Shown piece after piece: positions 1 through 7,572 of a stretch of DNA of 64,000 nucleotides. Position 1 is the first letter of the stretch. Every line of letters begins with the position of its first letter. Source of the stretch: Bacillus pumilus (GTDB taxonomy: Bacteria; Bacillota; Bacilli; Bacillales; Bacillaceae). Position numbers and translations under genes: made by a program. The stretch is from NCBI RefSeq assembly GCF_038738535.1, contig NZ_CP046128.1:868001-932000 (forward strand), written 5' to 3'. The notes beneath the pieces are model-generated. The model worked only from the letters and a program-made list of their open reading frames with translations. It did no database searches and had not been told where the DNA came from.

Positions 1-85
1 CTGGATCAGGACGAAAACCGCCAATCTTAGCCACGATGGGTGTTTTTCCTAGTTGTTCTAATTCGTGAAAAGCCTTTATCTCCAT
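1..85 (-). CDS. 5' end of an unidentified gene downstream of the DUF2262 gene (partial)
   Basis: Reading the minus strand, an ATG at 85 opens a frame that runs off the window edge after 28 codons, beginning MEIKAFHELEQLGKTPIVAK. A Shine-Dalgarno-like GAGGG precedes it, and only 17 bases separate it from the stop codon of the upstream gene at 103, so the two are probably co-transcribed. The fragment is too short to assign a family. The combination with a DUF2262 protein resembles small two-gene cassettes, but that is inference. Confidence 0.6.
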   Translation of the reverse strand, partial: MEIKAFHELEQLGKTPIVAKIGGFRPDP

Positions 86-102
86 TACTTATCCCTCAAT
101 CT

Positions 103-906
103 TTAGCCAGCAATGTGGGCATCTTGAAACGTGCCATTGATATTGCCTGAGACAATGATGACATGTCCCCAAAATAAATCACCGTCATGACAGTACACTT
201 CAAACTCTCCATCTGGGTAAGCATGAAGGCTTTCGAGAGAGATGCGGCTCATAAATTGATCCAGTGTGAGCTCTTCTTGTTTTTCAGCGGAGTCATCTTG
301 TGCCTGCCAGTCTTTAGCTAGTTCAATCAGTTGATTTGCTGCAAATGATTTAATGGAAGAGTTCCATGTGGTCTGCTCTTCCATGAGTTGTCTAGCGGTT
401 CGAAGAGAGTCGTTTACTTTTTCATCTTCTTCGAGGTTGAAGTAGAGCAGGCAATCTTGATTGCTCCATTGGATCGTTGTTTCAAATAAGTCTAGTCCTT
501 TCACTAATTCAAAGGTGCCCAGCATGCCATCATGGTAAAAGACAGGTTTTTGAGCTTCTTCTAGTATCTCTTGAAGCTCTTGATCCTGTGTATCTGTATC
601 GATGAGTGATACAAGCATGAACTCACCTTCACCTTTTCGGACCTGAAGTGTCACGATTGATTCTTTATGTAATTGTGCCTGCTTTTCCCGCAAGCCCTCT
701 TCATCTGTTAACCAGCAGAGCCTTATGTTTTCGGTTGTGATGAGGTCTTTTTCCTTCCATGCAATCAGTGGAATAGAAGCGGTCCAAAGAGATTCCTGTC
801 CAGTTTTTCCTGCGCCTACTCCTGAAGGTCCTGTGACAGCAATGATGTGATCTATTTCTTCTGAAAATCTTTCTTTAAATGCGCTTATTTGTTTGTTATT
901 CTTCAT
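103..906 (-). CDS. DUF2262-type cytosolic protein of unknown function
   Basis: The predicted protein has 267 residues with no signal peptide and no membrane segment. The C-terminal ~60 residues carry a run ending DGDLFWGHVIIVSGNINGTF plus DAHIAG, which I recognise as typical of the DUF2262 family; the function of that family is not known to me. The N-terminal part contains TGPSGVGAGKTG around residues 25-36, which superficially resembles a P-loop but lacks the glycine needed for GxxxxGK[ST] and has no Walker B partner, so I do not call it an ATPase. The middle is rich in acidic residues. The gene is followed at 17 bases by another minus-strand frame, suggesting an operon. No function is assigned. 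Confidence 0.7.
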   Translation of the reverse strand: MKNNKQISAFKERFSEEIDHIIAVTGPSGVGAGKTGQESLWTASIPLIAWKEKDLITTENIRLCWLTDEEGLREKQAQLHKESIVTLQVRKGEGEFMLVSLIDTDTQDQELQEILEEAQKPVFYHDGMLGTFELVKGLDLFETTIQWSNQDCLLYFNLEEDEKVNDSLRTARQLMEEQTTWNSSIKSFAANQLIELAKDWQAQDDSAEKQEELTLDQFMSRISLESLHAYPDGEFEVYCHDGDLFWGHVIIVSGNINGTFQDAHIAG

Positions 907-1146
907 GTGATGTCCTCCAGCCTGCTTTTTGAAAATCTATATCTTTATCACACCGCACATCAGGAGGAGAAATCAAGCTTTTTTTTGCTTAAAACTTTTT
1001 TAGATTGACAGAGGGAGAGAAAATACATGGATTGCTGGAGGGTGAGTCACAATAAAAAACAAATGGATTATGTATTGAATTTTGTATAAATTTAGGTGAA
1101 AGAGTCGAAAGGCCTAGGTGATTCTTCCTTTTCTTTATAATTACTT

Positions 1147-1175
1147 TGACACGAATAGATGAAAAAAGTAAAGTA
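1147..1175 (+). promoter_or_regulatory. Candidate sigma-A promoter for the ltaS-family gene
   Basis: TTGACA at 1147-1152 and TAAAGT at 1170-1175 are separated by 17 bases. The start of transcription would fall near 1182, giving a leader of about 260 bases. Confidence 0.45.
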
Positions 1176-1278
1176 GTACTGAGTGATTTACAAACCTTTC
1201 TTCATCCACTAAAACATGAAGTGTGTGTAAATGAAGTGTAAATGGATATTTTTCCTTTTATTTACTCGTATTTTTTTT

Positions 1279-1305
1279 TGAAACCTTTGAAGCTTCTCAT
1301 ACGTT
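1279..1305 (+). promoter_or_regulatory. Candidate ECF (SigM-like) promoter for the ltaS-family gene
   Basis: TGAAAC at 1279-1284 is followed after 17 bases by CGTT at 1302-1305. This fits the TGAAAC/CGTC-type promoter of Bacillus ECF sigma factors. The B. subtilis LtaS paralogue YfnI is known to be SigM-dependent, so this promoter supports a cell-envelope-stress paralogue. The last base differs from the usual CGTC or CGTA. Confidence 0.5.
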
Positions 1306-1443
1306 ATATTAAAGGAGCACATATATCCGGCGGAAAAAAGAGCATCGGAATGCTTGGTGAAGAAGATTTACATTTGCAAAATCAATGTAAATTTTTTATG
1401 ATTTCATTTATATCAGAACGATAACTAAGAAAGAAGAGGTTTT

Positions 1444-3384
1444 ATGAAAAAAATATTTGCGAACAAATATAGCTTTTTTGTATTGGCTGTCCTTTTATTT
1501 TGGGCGAAATCGTACGCTGCCTACAAAATGGACTTTAATTTAGGAGTGAAAGGTTCTTTTCAAGAGGGGCTTCTCTTATTAAATCCATTTAGTTCAGCCA
1601 TTGTGTTTTTGGGACTGGCTCTCTTTTTGAAGGGTCGTAAATCTGCCATTGTTTTAATTGTTATTGACTTTATTATGACCGCACTTTTATATGCGAATGT
1701 AGCGTACTACCGTTTCTTTGATGACTTTTTGACTTTCTCCACAATGAAGCAAGCAGGCAATCTTGGAGGAGGCATGACTGGCGGTGTATTATCTAGTATT
1801 AAGCCGCATGACCTTTTGTATTTCCTTGATATCATTATCTTGATTGCGATTGTGATTTGGAGACCAGAAGTGAAGAAATTCCAAATGAAAAAGACATTTG
1901 CACTGCTGATTGTGGCTGCAGGTGTAGGACTGTTTTTTGTAAATCTTCATTTAGCTGAAAAGGACCGTCCAGAATTATTAACAAGAACATTTGATCACAA
2001 GTATGTTGTCAAATACTTAGGTGTTTATAATTATACGATTTATGACGGAGTACAATCAGCACAAAATGCAACACAGGTAGCAAATGCGAGCAGTGAAGAT
2101 TTAACGGATGTTGTAAACTATACGGCTTCTCACTATGCGAAGCCAAACGCAGAGTATTTTGGTAAAGCAAAAGGGAAAAACATCATTAAAATCCATTTAG
2201 AAAGCTTCCAGTCTTTCTTAATTGACTACAAACTAAATGGAGAAGAAGTGACGCCGTTTTTAAACAAACTAGCTCATGGTAAAGAGGATTTTACGTATTT
2301 CGACAACTTCTTCCATCAGACAGGTCAAGGAAAGACAGCTGATGCTGAGCTAATGATGGATAATAGTATGTTCGGCTTGCCAGAGGGAGCAGCGTTTGTG
2401 ACAAAAGGTGAAAATACTTACCAATCACTCCCTGCCATCCTAGATCAAAAAGCAGGCTATACGAGCGCAGTGCTTCACGGGGACTATAAATCTTTCTGGA
2501 ACCGTGACACGATTTATAAGCATATGGGATATGATCAATTCTTCGATGCTTCATATTACAACATGGATGAAGAAAATCTTGTGAATATGGGTCTGAAGGA
2601 TAAACCATTCTTCAAAGAATCAATCCCGATGCTAGAATCAATGAAAAAGCCATTTTATGCACATTTAATGACATTGACTAATCACTATCCATTTAATTTA
2701 GATGAAAAAGATGCGACAATTGCTAAGGCAACAACTGGTGACAAAACAGTAGATAACTACTTCCAAACAGCAAGATATCTAGATGAGTCATTAGAGCAAT
2801 TCTTTAAAGACTTGAAAAAATCAGGTATGTATAAAGACTCGGTAATTTTATTATATGGTGATCACAACGGTATTTCTGAAAACCATAACCGTGCAATGAG
2901 CGAAATTCAAGGGAAAGAAATTACACCTTATCAAAATGCACAAAACCAGCGTGTACCACTCATGATTCGTATTCCTGGCAAACAGGGCGGCGTGAACCAT
3001 ACGTATGGTGGTGAAGTAGACGTGATGCCTACGCTTCTTCACTTACAAGGTATTGATTCAAATGAGTATGTGAATTTTGGAACAGATCTATTCTCTAAGA
3101 AGCATGATCAAACTGTTGCATTCCGTAACGGAAACTATGTGACACCAAAATATACACTCGTAGATAACACTGTCTACGATACAAAAACAGGTAAAGTTGT
3201 GAAACAAAATAAAAAGACAGAGGCGATTAAAGCCCGTGTCGATAATCAGTTAAGCCTTTCAGATAAAGTGCTTTATAGGGATCTTCTTCGATTCCATAAG
3301 CTGTCTGACTTTAAACCAGTGAATCCATCTGATTATTTCTATGGTAAATCAAAAGAAAAAGAAGAGGATTCTTCTGCTAAGTAA
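1444..3384 (+). CDS. Lipoteichoic acid synthase family protein (LtaS/YfnI type)
   Basis: The 646-residue protein has about five N-terminal membrane helices (residues ~1-190) and an extracellular sulfatase-type catalytic domain. LtaS enzymes polymerise glycerol phosphate from phosphatidylglycerol onto the lipid anchor of lipoteichoic acid, outside the membrane. The key residues are visible: Glu253 in HLESFQSF, the catalytic threonine Thr298 in GQGKTADAE, and Asp473-His474 in YGDHNGISENH. Length matches the family (about 640-650). Bacillus has several paralogues (LtaS, YfnI, YqgS, YvgJ); the ECF-type promoter upstream favours a YfnI-like stress-induced copy, but I cannot separate it from the housekeeping copy by eye. 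The ATG follows AAGAAGAGG. A hairpin terminator follows. Confidence 0.9.
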   Translation: MKKIFANKYSFFVLAVLLFWAKSYAAYKMDFNLGVKGSFQEGLLLLNPFSSAIVFLGLALFLKGRKSAIVLIVIDFIMTALLYANVAYYRFFDDFLTFSTMKQAGNLGGGMTGGVLSSIKPHDLLYFLDIIILIAIVIWRPEVKKFQMKKTFALLIVAAGVGLFFVNLHLAEKDRPELLTRTFDHKYVVKYLGVYNYTIYDGVQSAQNATQVANASSEDLTDVVNYTASHYAKPNAEYFGKAKGKNIIKIHLESFQSFLIDYKLNGEEVTPFLNKLAHGKEDFTYFDNFFHQTGQGKTADAELMMDNSMFGLPEGAAFVTKGENTYQSLPAILDQKAGYTSAVLHGDYKSFWNRDTIYKHMGYDQFFDASYYNMDEENLVNMGLKDKPFFKESIPMLESMKKPFYAHLMTLTNHYPFNLDEKDATIAKATTGDKTVDNYFQTARYLDESLEQFFKDLKKSGMYKDSVILLYGDHNGISENHNRAMSEIQGKEITPYQNAQNQRVPLMIRIPGKQGGVNHTYGGEVDVMPTLLHLQGIDSNEYVNFGTDLFSKKHDQTVAFRNGNYVTPKYTLVDNTVYDTKTGKVVKQNKKTEAIKARVDNQLSLSDKVLYRDLLRFHKLSDFKPVNPSDYFYGKSKEKEEDSSAK

Positions 3385-3394
3385 CTGAGTTTTG

Positions 3395-3424
3395 GGCAAG
3401 CACAGAAGGGTGCTTGCCTTTTTC
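3395..3424 (+). terminator. Rho-independent terminator of the ltaS-family gene
   Basis: GGCAAGCAC at 3395-3403 pairs with GTGCTTGCC at 3410-3418, followed by TTTTT. Confidence 0.85.
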
Positions 3425-3539
3425 TCTCTCACCGCTTGATTTGTTGGCAAAATATGTTTATATTTAGGGTGATACAAGCGTGATGCTGGCGTGCAGCTGG
3501 CGGAACTCATTTCGTCCTAGGGGATTTCAGGAGGAGCTT

Positions 3540-4106
3540 ATGACAACAAATACAAAAACACAAAAAAAGAAATCAGAATTATGGGGCTGGTTCAAAGCCA
3601 TCTTAATCGCATTCATTGCTGTTTTTATCATTCGTAACTTTTTATTCGCACCGTATATTGTAAAAGGAACCTCTATGGATCCAACACTGCATAATACAGA
3701 GCGGGTTTTTGTGAATAAAACGGTTGATTACTTCGGCGATTACAAACGGGGACAGATCATTGTTCTTGATGGGGAAGATCGCAGCACTCATTATGTAAAA
3801 CGATTAATTGGTTTACCCGGTGATAAAATTGAAATGAAAAATGACCAGCTATATGTCAATGGACAAAAAGTGGCGGAGCCTTACTTAGCGTCAAACAAAA
3901 AGAAAGCAGCCGCAGATGGGACCTTGCTGACACCTGATTTTGGTCCTCTTACCGTTCCAAAAGGAAAGTATTTTGTCATGGGTGACAATCGTCAAAACTC
4001 AATGGACAGCCGTAATGGCTTAGGTCTTTTTACAAAGAGTGATATTCAAGGAACCACTTCATTTGTGTTTTACCCTTTCCAAGACATTCGACTACTCAAT
4101 GATTAA
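3540..4106 (+). CDS. Type I signal peptidase (SipS/SipT family)
   Basis: This 188-residue protein cleaves signal peptides from secreted preproteins at the outer face of the membrane. It has one N-terminal membrane anchor (about residues 16-37), the catalytic Ser45 in KGTSMDPTL and the catalytic Lys87 in HYVKRLIGLPGD, then the MGDNRQNSMDSR box near the end. The start is placed at 3540 because AGGAGG at 3529-3534 precedes that ATG; an in-frame ATG at 3480 has no ribosome binding site and would add 20 residues before the anchor that signal peptidases lack. I cannot tell which Bacillus Sip paralogue it is. It is convergent with the metY-like gene. Confidence 0.92.
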   Translation: MTTNTKTQKKKSELWGWFKAILIAFIAVFIIRNFLFAPYIVKGTSMDPTLHNTERVFVNKTVDYFGDYKRGQIIVLDGEDRSTHYVKRLIGLPGDKIEMKNDQLYVNGQKVAEPYLASNKKKAAADGTLLTPDFGPLTVPKGKYFVMGDNRQNSMDSRNGLGLFTKSDIQGTTSFVFYPFQDIRLLND

Positions 4107-4119
4107 TGACTCATAAAAA

Positions 4120-4140
4120 AAAGCACACAGAGGTGTGCTT
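4120..4140. terminator. Left copy of a duplicated terminator hairpin
   Basis: A 21-base palindromic hairpin (stem AAGCACAC/GTGTGCTT) preceded by a run of A. The run makes it a terminator for minus-strand transcription. The same 21 bases recur exactly at 4315-4335, on the other side of the repeat element. Confidence 0.7.
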
Positions 4141-4143
4141 CAG

Positions 4144-4314
4144 ATTGTTGACAAAGGGCTAAAATGAACTTTATTTTAGCCCTTTGTCTTTATTCAGCGT
4201 GATAGAAAGCCTTTGAAGTCTAGGAAGAACGAGCATCGAAGCGGAGCGCATTAAATATTCGTGAGCACCGGAGCGCAGGACTGACAAAGAATGCGAAGGT
4301 TTGTCTACACGCTG
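4144..4314. repeat. Dispersed structured repeat, copy 1 (about 171 bp)
   Basis: This segment matches the reverse complement of 54153-54324 over its whole length, with scattered substitutions. It starts with a long hairpin, GACAAAGGG...CCCTTTGTC (about 4150-4188), and then has a core bounded by inverted ends TTCAGCGTG (4193-4201) and CACGCTGAA (4308-4316). The core ends extend into a longer imperfect stem (TAGA/TCTA and CCTT/AAGG). Both copies lie in the gap between two convergent genes. A 190-bp intergenic repeat is known in B. subtilis; whether this is related needs comparison. It contains no credible gene. Confidence 0.8.
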
Positions 4315-4340
4315 AAAGCACACAGAGGTGTGCTTTTTCT
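4315..4340. terminator. Right copy of the duplicated terminator hairpin
   Basis: The 21 bases 4315-4335 are identical to 4120-4140, and here are followed by a run of T, so this copy terminates plus-strand transcription. Together the two copies look like one bidirectional terminator split and duplicated by insertion of the repeat. Confidence 0.7.
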
Positions 4341-4343
4341 ATT

Positions 4344-5657
<1,314 letters not shown>

Positions 5658-5698
5658 TTAGATAAAACCAACTACTTTGATAAGAAATATTTAATAAG

Positions 5699-5727
5699 AC
5701 TATAAATCTTGTTTCATGCTTGGTCAA
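5699..5727 (-). promoter_or_regulatory. Promoter of the metY-like gene
   Basis: On the minus strand TTGACC (5727-5722) and TATAGT (5704-5699) are 17 bases apart. The leader is only about 50 bases, too short for an S-box or T-box. Confidence 0.6.
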
Positions 5728-6148
5728 TCATTTTTTAGATAAATCTGAAAAAATAATCAATAAAGTTGATGGACTTTTTTATTTCAATTGGAAGGGTGTA
5801 TATGTTGGTGAAAAGAGAGATTGTTTCATTAGAGAGTGCGGATCAGTTTTTTTAGAAAGCAGCAAATCATTCAAGTGTTGTTTGAAAAGATCATGCTCGC
5901 CATCGTTTTAGATGAATTCTATAAGCGATTAATCTAATTTGAAGCACAAAGAATGCCAGCTGGTGGAATCATGGGGAAAGCCTATGCTGTAGGTTGCTTT
6001 TTCATAGAAAGGAGCGTGTCATATGTTGGATGTTACTCAAGAAGGCAAGGGCTTTTTTCCCAATGATCTCTCTTGTATATACATATTTTAAGTGACAAGA
6101 GAAGAAGGAAAATATGCTCACTTTTTTGTCGGAATTATCAGTAAATAT
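5728..6148. other. Region without an intact gene; probably decayed coding sequence
   Basis: Only short broken frames are present. One begins ATGTTGGTGAAAAGAGAG at 5802 and stops after 17 codons; a shifted frame just after it reads QVLFEKIMLAIVLDEFYKR before a stop near 5933. These look like remnants, but I cannot name a parent family. Another 37-codon frame near 5954 has no ribosome binding site. Confidence 0.35.
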
Positions 6149-6178
6149 TTCATAAATGGAGTTATAACGACATATAAT
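6149..6178 (+). promoter_or_regulatory. Candidate promoter of the peptide locus, with a palindrome just downstream
   Basis: TATAAT at 6173-6178 has a weak TTCATA 18 bases upstream. The perfect palindrome TATATCTGATATA at 6188-6200 would lie at the transcription start, a typical place for a repressor site. A stem-loop ATTCTTTC/GAAAGAAT (6209-6216 and 6231-6238) follows in the leader. Confidence 0.4.
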
Positions 6179-6258
6179 CAGGACTTTTATATCTGATATA
6201 TCGGGGGAATTCTTTCTATCTCACAAAAAAGAAAGAATATATAAAGGAGATGATAAAA

Positions 6259-6344
6259 ATGACCTATTTCAAAAAAAGAAGAAAAAAGATGGTTTAATTG
6301 CCATTATCTGGGTTTTGTGGTTCTTATGGAGTGGAAAAACCTAG
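6259..6344 (+). CDS. Very short peptide ORF with a -1 slippery site (13 aa, or 28 aa after frameshift)
   Basis: A strong ribosome binding site (AAAGGAGATGA) precedes ATG 6259. The zero frame gives a 13-codon basic peptide starting MTYFKKRRKK and stopping at 6295-6297. At 6282-6288 the heptamer A AAA AAG lies exactly in the X-XXY-YYZ phase used for -1 frameshifting. Slipping there continues the protein as DGLIAIIWVLWFLWSGKT up to the stop at 6342-6344. The product would be a 28-residue peptide with a basic head and a Trp-rich membrane helix. Equally possible is a one-base deletion in the A tract, which would make this a broken gene. No downstream pseudoknot was worked out. It lies just upstream of the 70-aa peptide gene. 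Confidence 0.45.
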
Positions 6345-6439
6345 TTAATAAGAGAGGGGTTATACACTTAAAAGTGAATAATTGAATAAAAAGTCACATT
6401 TTACCCAAAAGTATGTTCGGTCAAAAATGGGATCTTCTG

Positions 6440-6467
6440 TTGATGTTTGGAGAGTGACGCCTATGAT
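6440..6467 (+). promoter_or_regulatory. Candidate sigma-A promoter of the 70-aa peptide gene
   Basis: TTGATG at 6440-6445 and TATGAT at 6462-6467 are 16 bases apart. Transcription would start near 6474, just ahead of the GGGAGGTG ribosome binding site. Confidence 0.5.
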
Positions 6468-6497
6468 ACGATCATCATAAGCTGGGAGGTGAAAAGT

Positions 6498-6710
6498 ATG
6501 ACTTATGCAGCGCCGCAAGTTGACTATTCCACTATGGAACCTGCTATTATGGACCAAGCTTGGTTCTTAGTATTTGTTGCTGTCCTTCTTGGATTGGGAG
6601 CAACAGTTGTTCTAGGAGCAGCAGTTTGGTGTTTAGCAAACGGCAAGGGTAGCTTTACAGGAGCCGTTCAGTGGGAAAGTGGCTTAAAAGTCAAAATTGA
6701 ATGTAAGTAG
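6498..6710 (+). CDS. 70-aa membrane-type peptide, candidate bacteriocin or signal precursor
   Basis: The ATG at 6498 follows GGGAGGTG with good spacing. The peptide has an N-terminal polar stretch (residues 1-20), one long hydrophobic helix (about 21-46, AWFLVFVAVLLGLGATVVLG and onward) with Cys45 at its end, and a 24-residue tail NGKGSFTGAVQWESGLKVKI ending ECK, with Cys69. The tail alternates polar and non-polar residues like a beta hairpin, and the two cysteines could form a disulfide. There is no double-glycine leader and no classical signal-peptidase site. It heads an operon encoding an ABC transporter, a PqqD-M50 protease and a small membrane protein, and is separated from them by a hairpin, the usual arrangement for a bacteriocin structural gene. 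I do not recognise the family. Confidence 0.65.
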   Translation: MTYAAPQVDYSTMEPAIMDQAWFLVFVAVLLGLGATVVLGAAVWCLANGKGSFTGAVQWESGLKVKIECK

Positions 6711-6754
6711 CTATACTTAGGATTCATCTTTTTACTTCTATGAAATGACACCAG

Positions 6755-6797
6755 GGCTAAACCGTCTGTGGCGGGCGGTTTAGCCTGATCTGTTTTT
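6755..6797 (+). terminator. Terminator/attenuator between the peptide gene and the transporter genes
   Basis: GGCTAAACCG (6755-6764) pairs with CGGTTTAGCC (6776-6785), followed by a T-rich tract ending at 6797. Partial read-through would give much more precursor peptide than transporter. Confidence 0.8.
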
Positions 6798-6825
6798 AAA
6801 GAATATGCAGACACTTGGAGGTTAT

Positions 6826-7572
6826 ATGTTTACGATCGAGAATTTAACTAAGACGTATAAAAATAACGTGACTGCTGTCAATGATTTTCATCTACAGATC
6901 GACCCTCATCAAATCGTTGCTGTTGCTGGACCGAATGGTTCCGGTAAAACAACGATGATTAACTGTATACTCGGCATCATTAAGCATACAGAAGGAACGA
7001 TTCTCTTGCAGGACGTCACAAATGACGAACCATCCTTTAAAAAACAAGTAGCCTATGTTCCAGATGATCTGCTACTCCCTGAAGCATTGACTGGTGCTGA
7101 ATATTTAGATTTTGTTTCTTCTATGTATGAATGTAAAACAATTCATAGAAGAAATCAACTAATTGAACTGTTTGATATGGACTCGGCTTTATCAAGACCG
7201 ATCGAAACCTATTCACATGGTATGAAAAAAAAGACACAGCTGATTGCCGCCTTTATGCTTGATAGTCAATTGGTGATCATGGATGAGCCCTTTAGAGGAC
7301 TTGATATTGAAGCGGTTATAAACACAAAGAAACTGATGAAGCGTTATGCCGAGCACCATGGTGCGATCTTGCTTTCAACGCATGATATGCTTTCAGCGGA
7401 AGAGCTGTGCCACAAAATCGCCATTATTTCTAAGGGAAATAAAATGGATGAAGGAACGGTCTCAGCCTTAAAGGAGAAGTATCAATCAAGCACATTGGAA
7501 CAGGTGTTTCTGAAAGCTTCAATGTTAAGTGATAGGGGTGCACATTTTGATGAAATCATTAATCATTTCTAG
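6826..7572 (+). CDS. ABC transporter ATP-binding protein of the peptide locus
   Basis: This 248-residue cytosolic ATPase powers the permease encoded next. Walker A is GPNGSGKTT (residues 35-43), the signature loop is degenerate (YSHGMKKKTQ instead of LSGGQ), and Walker B with the catalytic glutamate is VIMDEPFRGLD. An H-loop follows in LLSTHDMLSAEE. I place the start at 6826, where GGAGG precedes the ATG; an in-frame ATG at 6805 sits before that site. Size and pairing with a ~490-residue permease resemble EcsA/EcsB or SkfE/SkfF, the latter exporting or conferring immunity to sporulation killing factor; this is similarity of layout, not a proven match. It overlaps the permease start. Confidence 0.85.
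   Translation: MFTIENLTKTYKNNVTAVNDFHLQIDPHQIVAVAGPNGSGKTTMINCILGIIKHTEGTILLQDVTNDEPSFKKQVAYVPDDLLLPEALTGAEYLDFVSSMYECKTIHRRNQLIELFDMDSALSRPIETYSHGMKKKTQLIAAFMLDSQLVIMDEPFRGLDIEAVINTKKLMKRYAEHHGAILLSTHDMLSAEELCHKIAIISKGNKMDEGTVSALKEKYQSSTLEQVFLKASMLSDRGAHFDEIINHF

Larger units (their letters stand above)
907..1443. other. 537-base non-coding region between divergent genes, holding two promoters and several short repeats
   Basis: I see no convincing gene here; a 60-codon frame at 1242-1424 lacks a ribosome binding site and family-like features. The region holds a sigma-A-like promoter (1147-1175), an ECF-like promoter (1279-1305), an 11-base-period direct repeat GTGTAAATG at 1225-1233 and 1236-1244, and an inverted repeat TTTACATT/AATGTAAA at 1367-1374 and 1384-1391. 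All of these sit upstream of the LtaS-family gene. Confidence 0.6.

Noticed and set aside
103..906. P-loop-like GPSGVGAGKTG in the DUF2262 protein
   Set aside because: The glycine required at the start of GxxxxGK[ST] is a serine and there is no Walker B or other NTPase motif.
1242..1424. 60-codon frame before the ltaS-family gene
   Set aside because: No ribosome binding site, crosses the ECF promoter and the inverted repeat, and has an unlikely composition; treated as leader.
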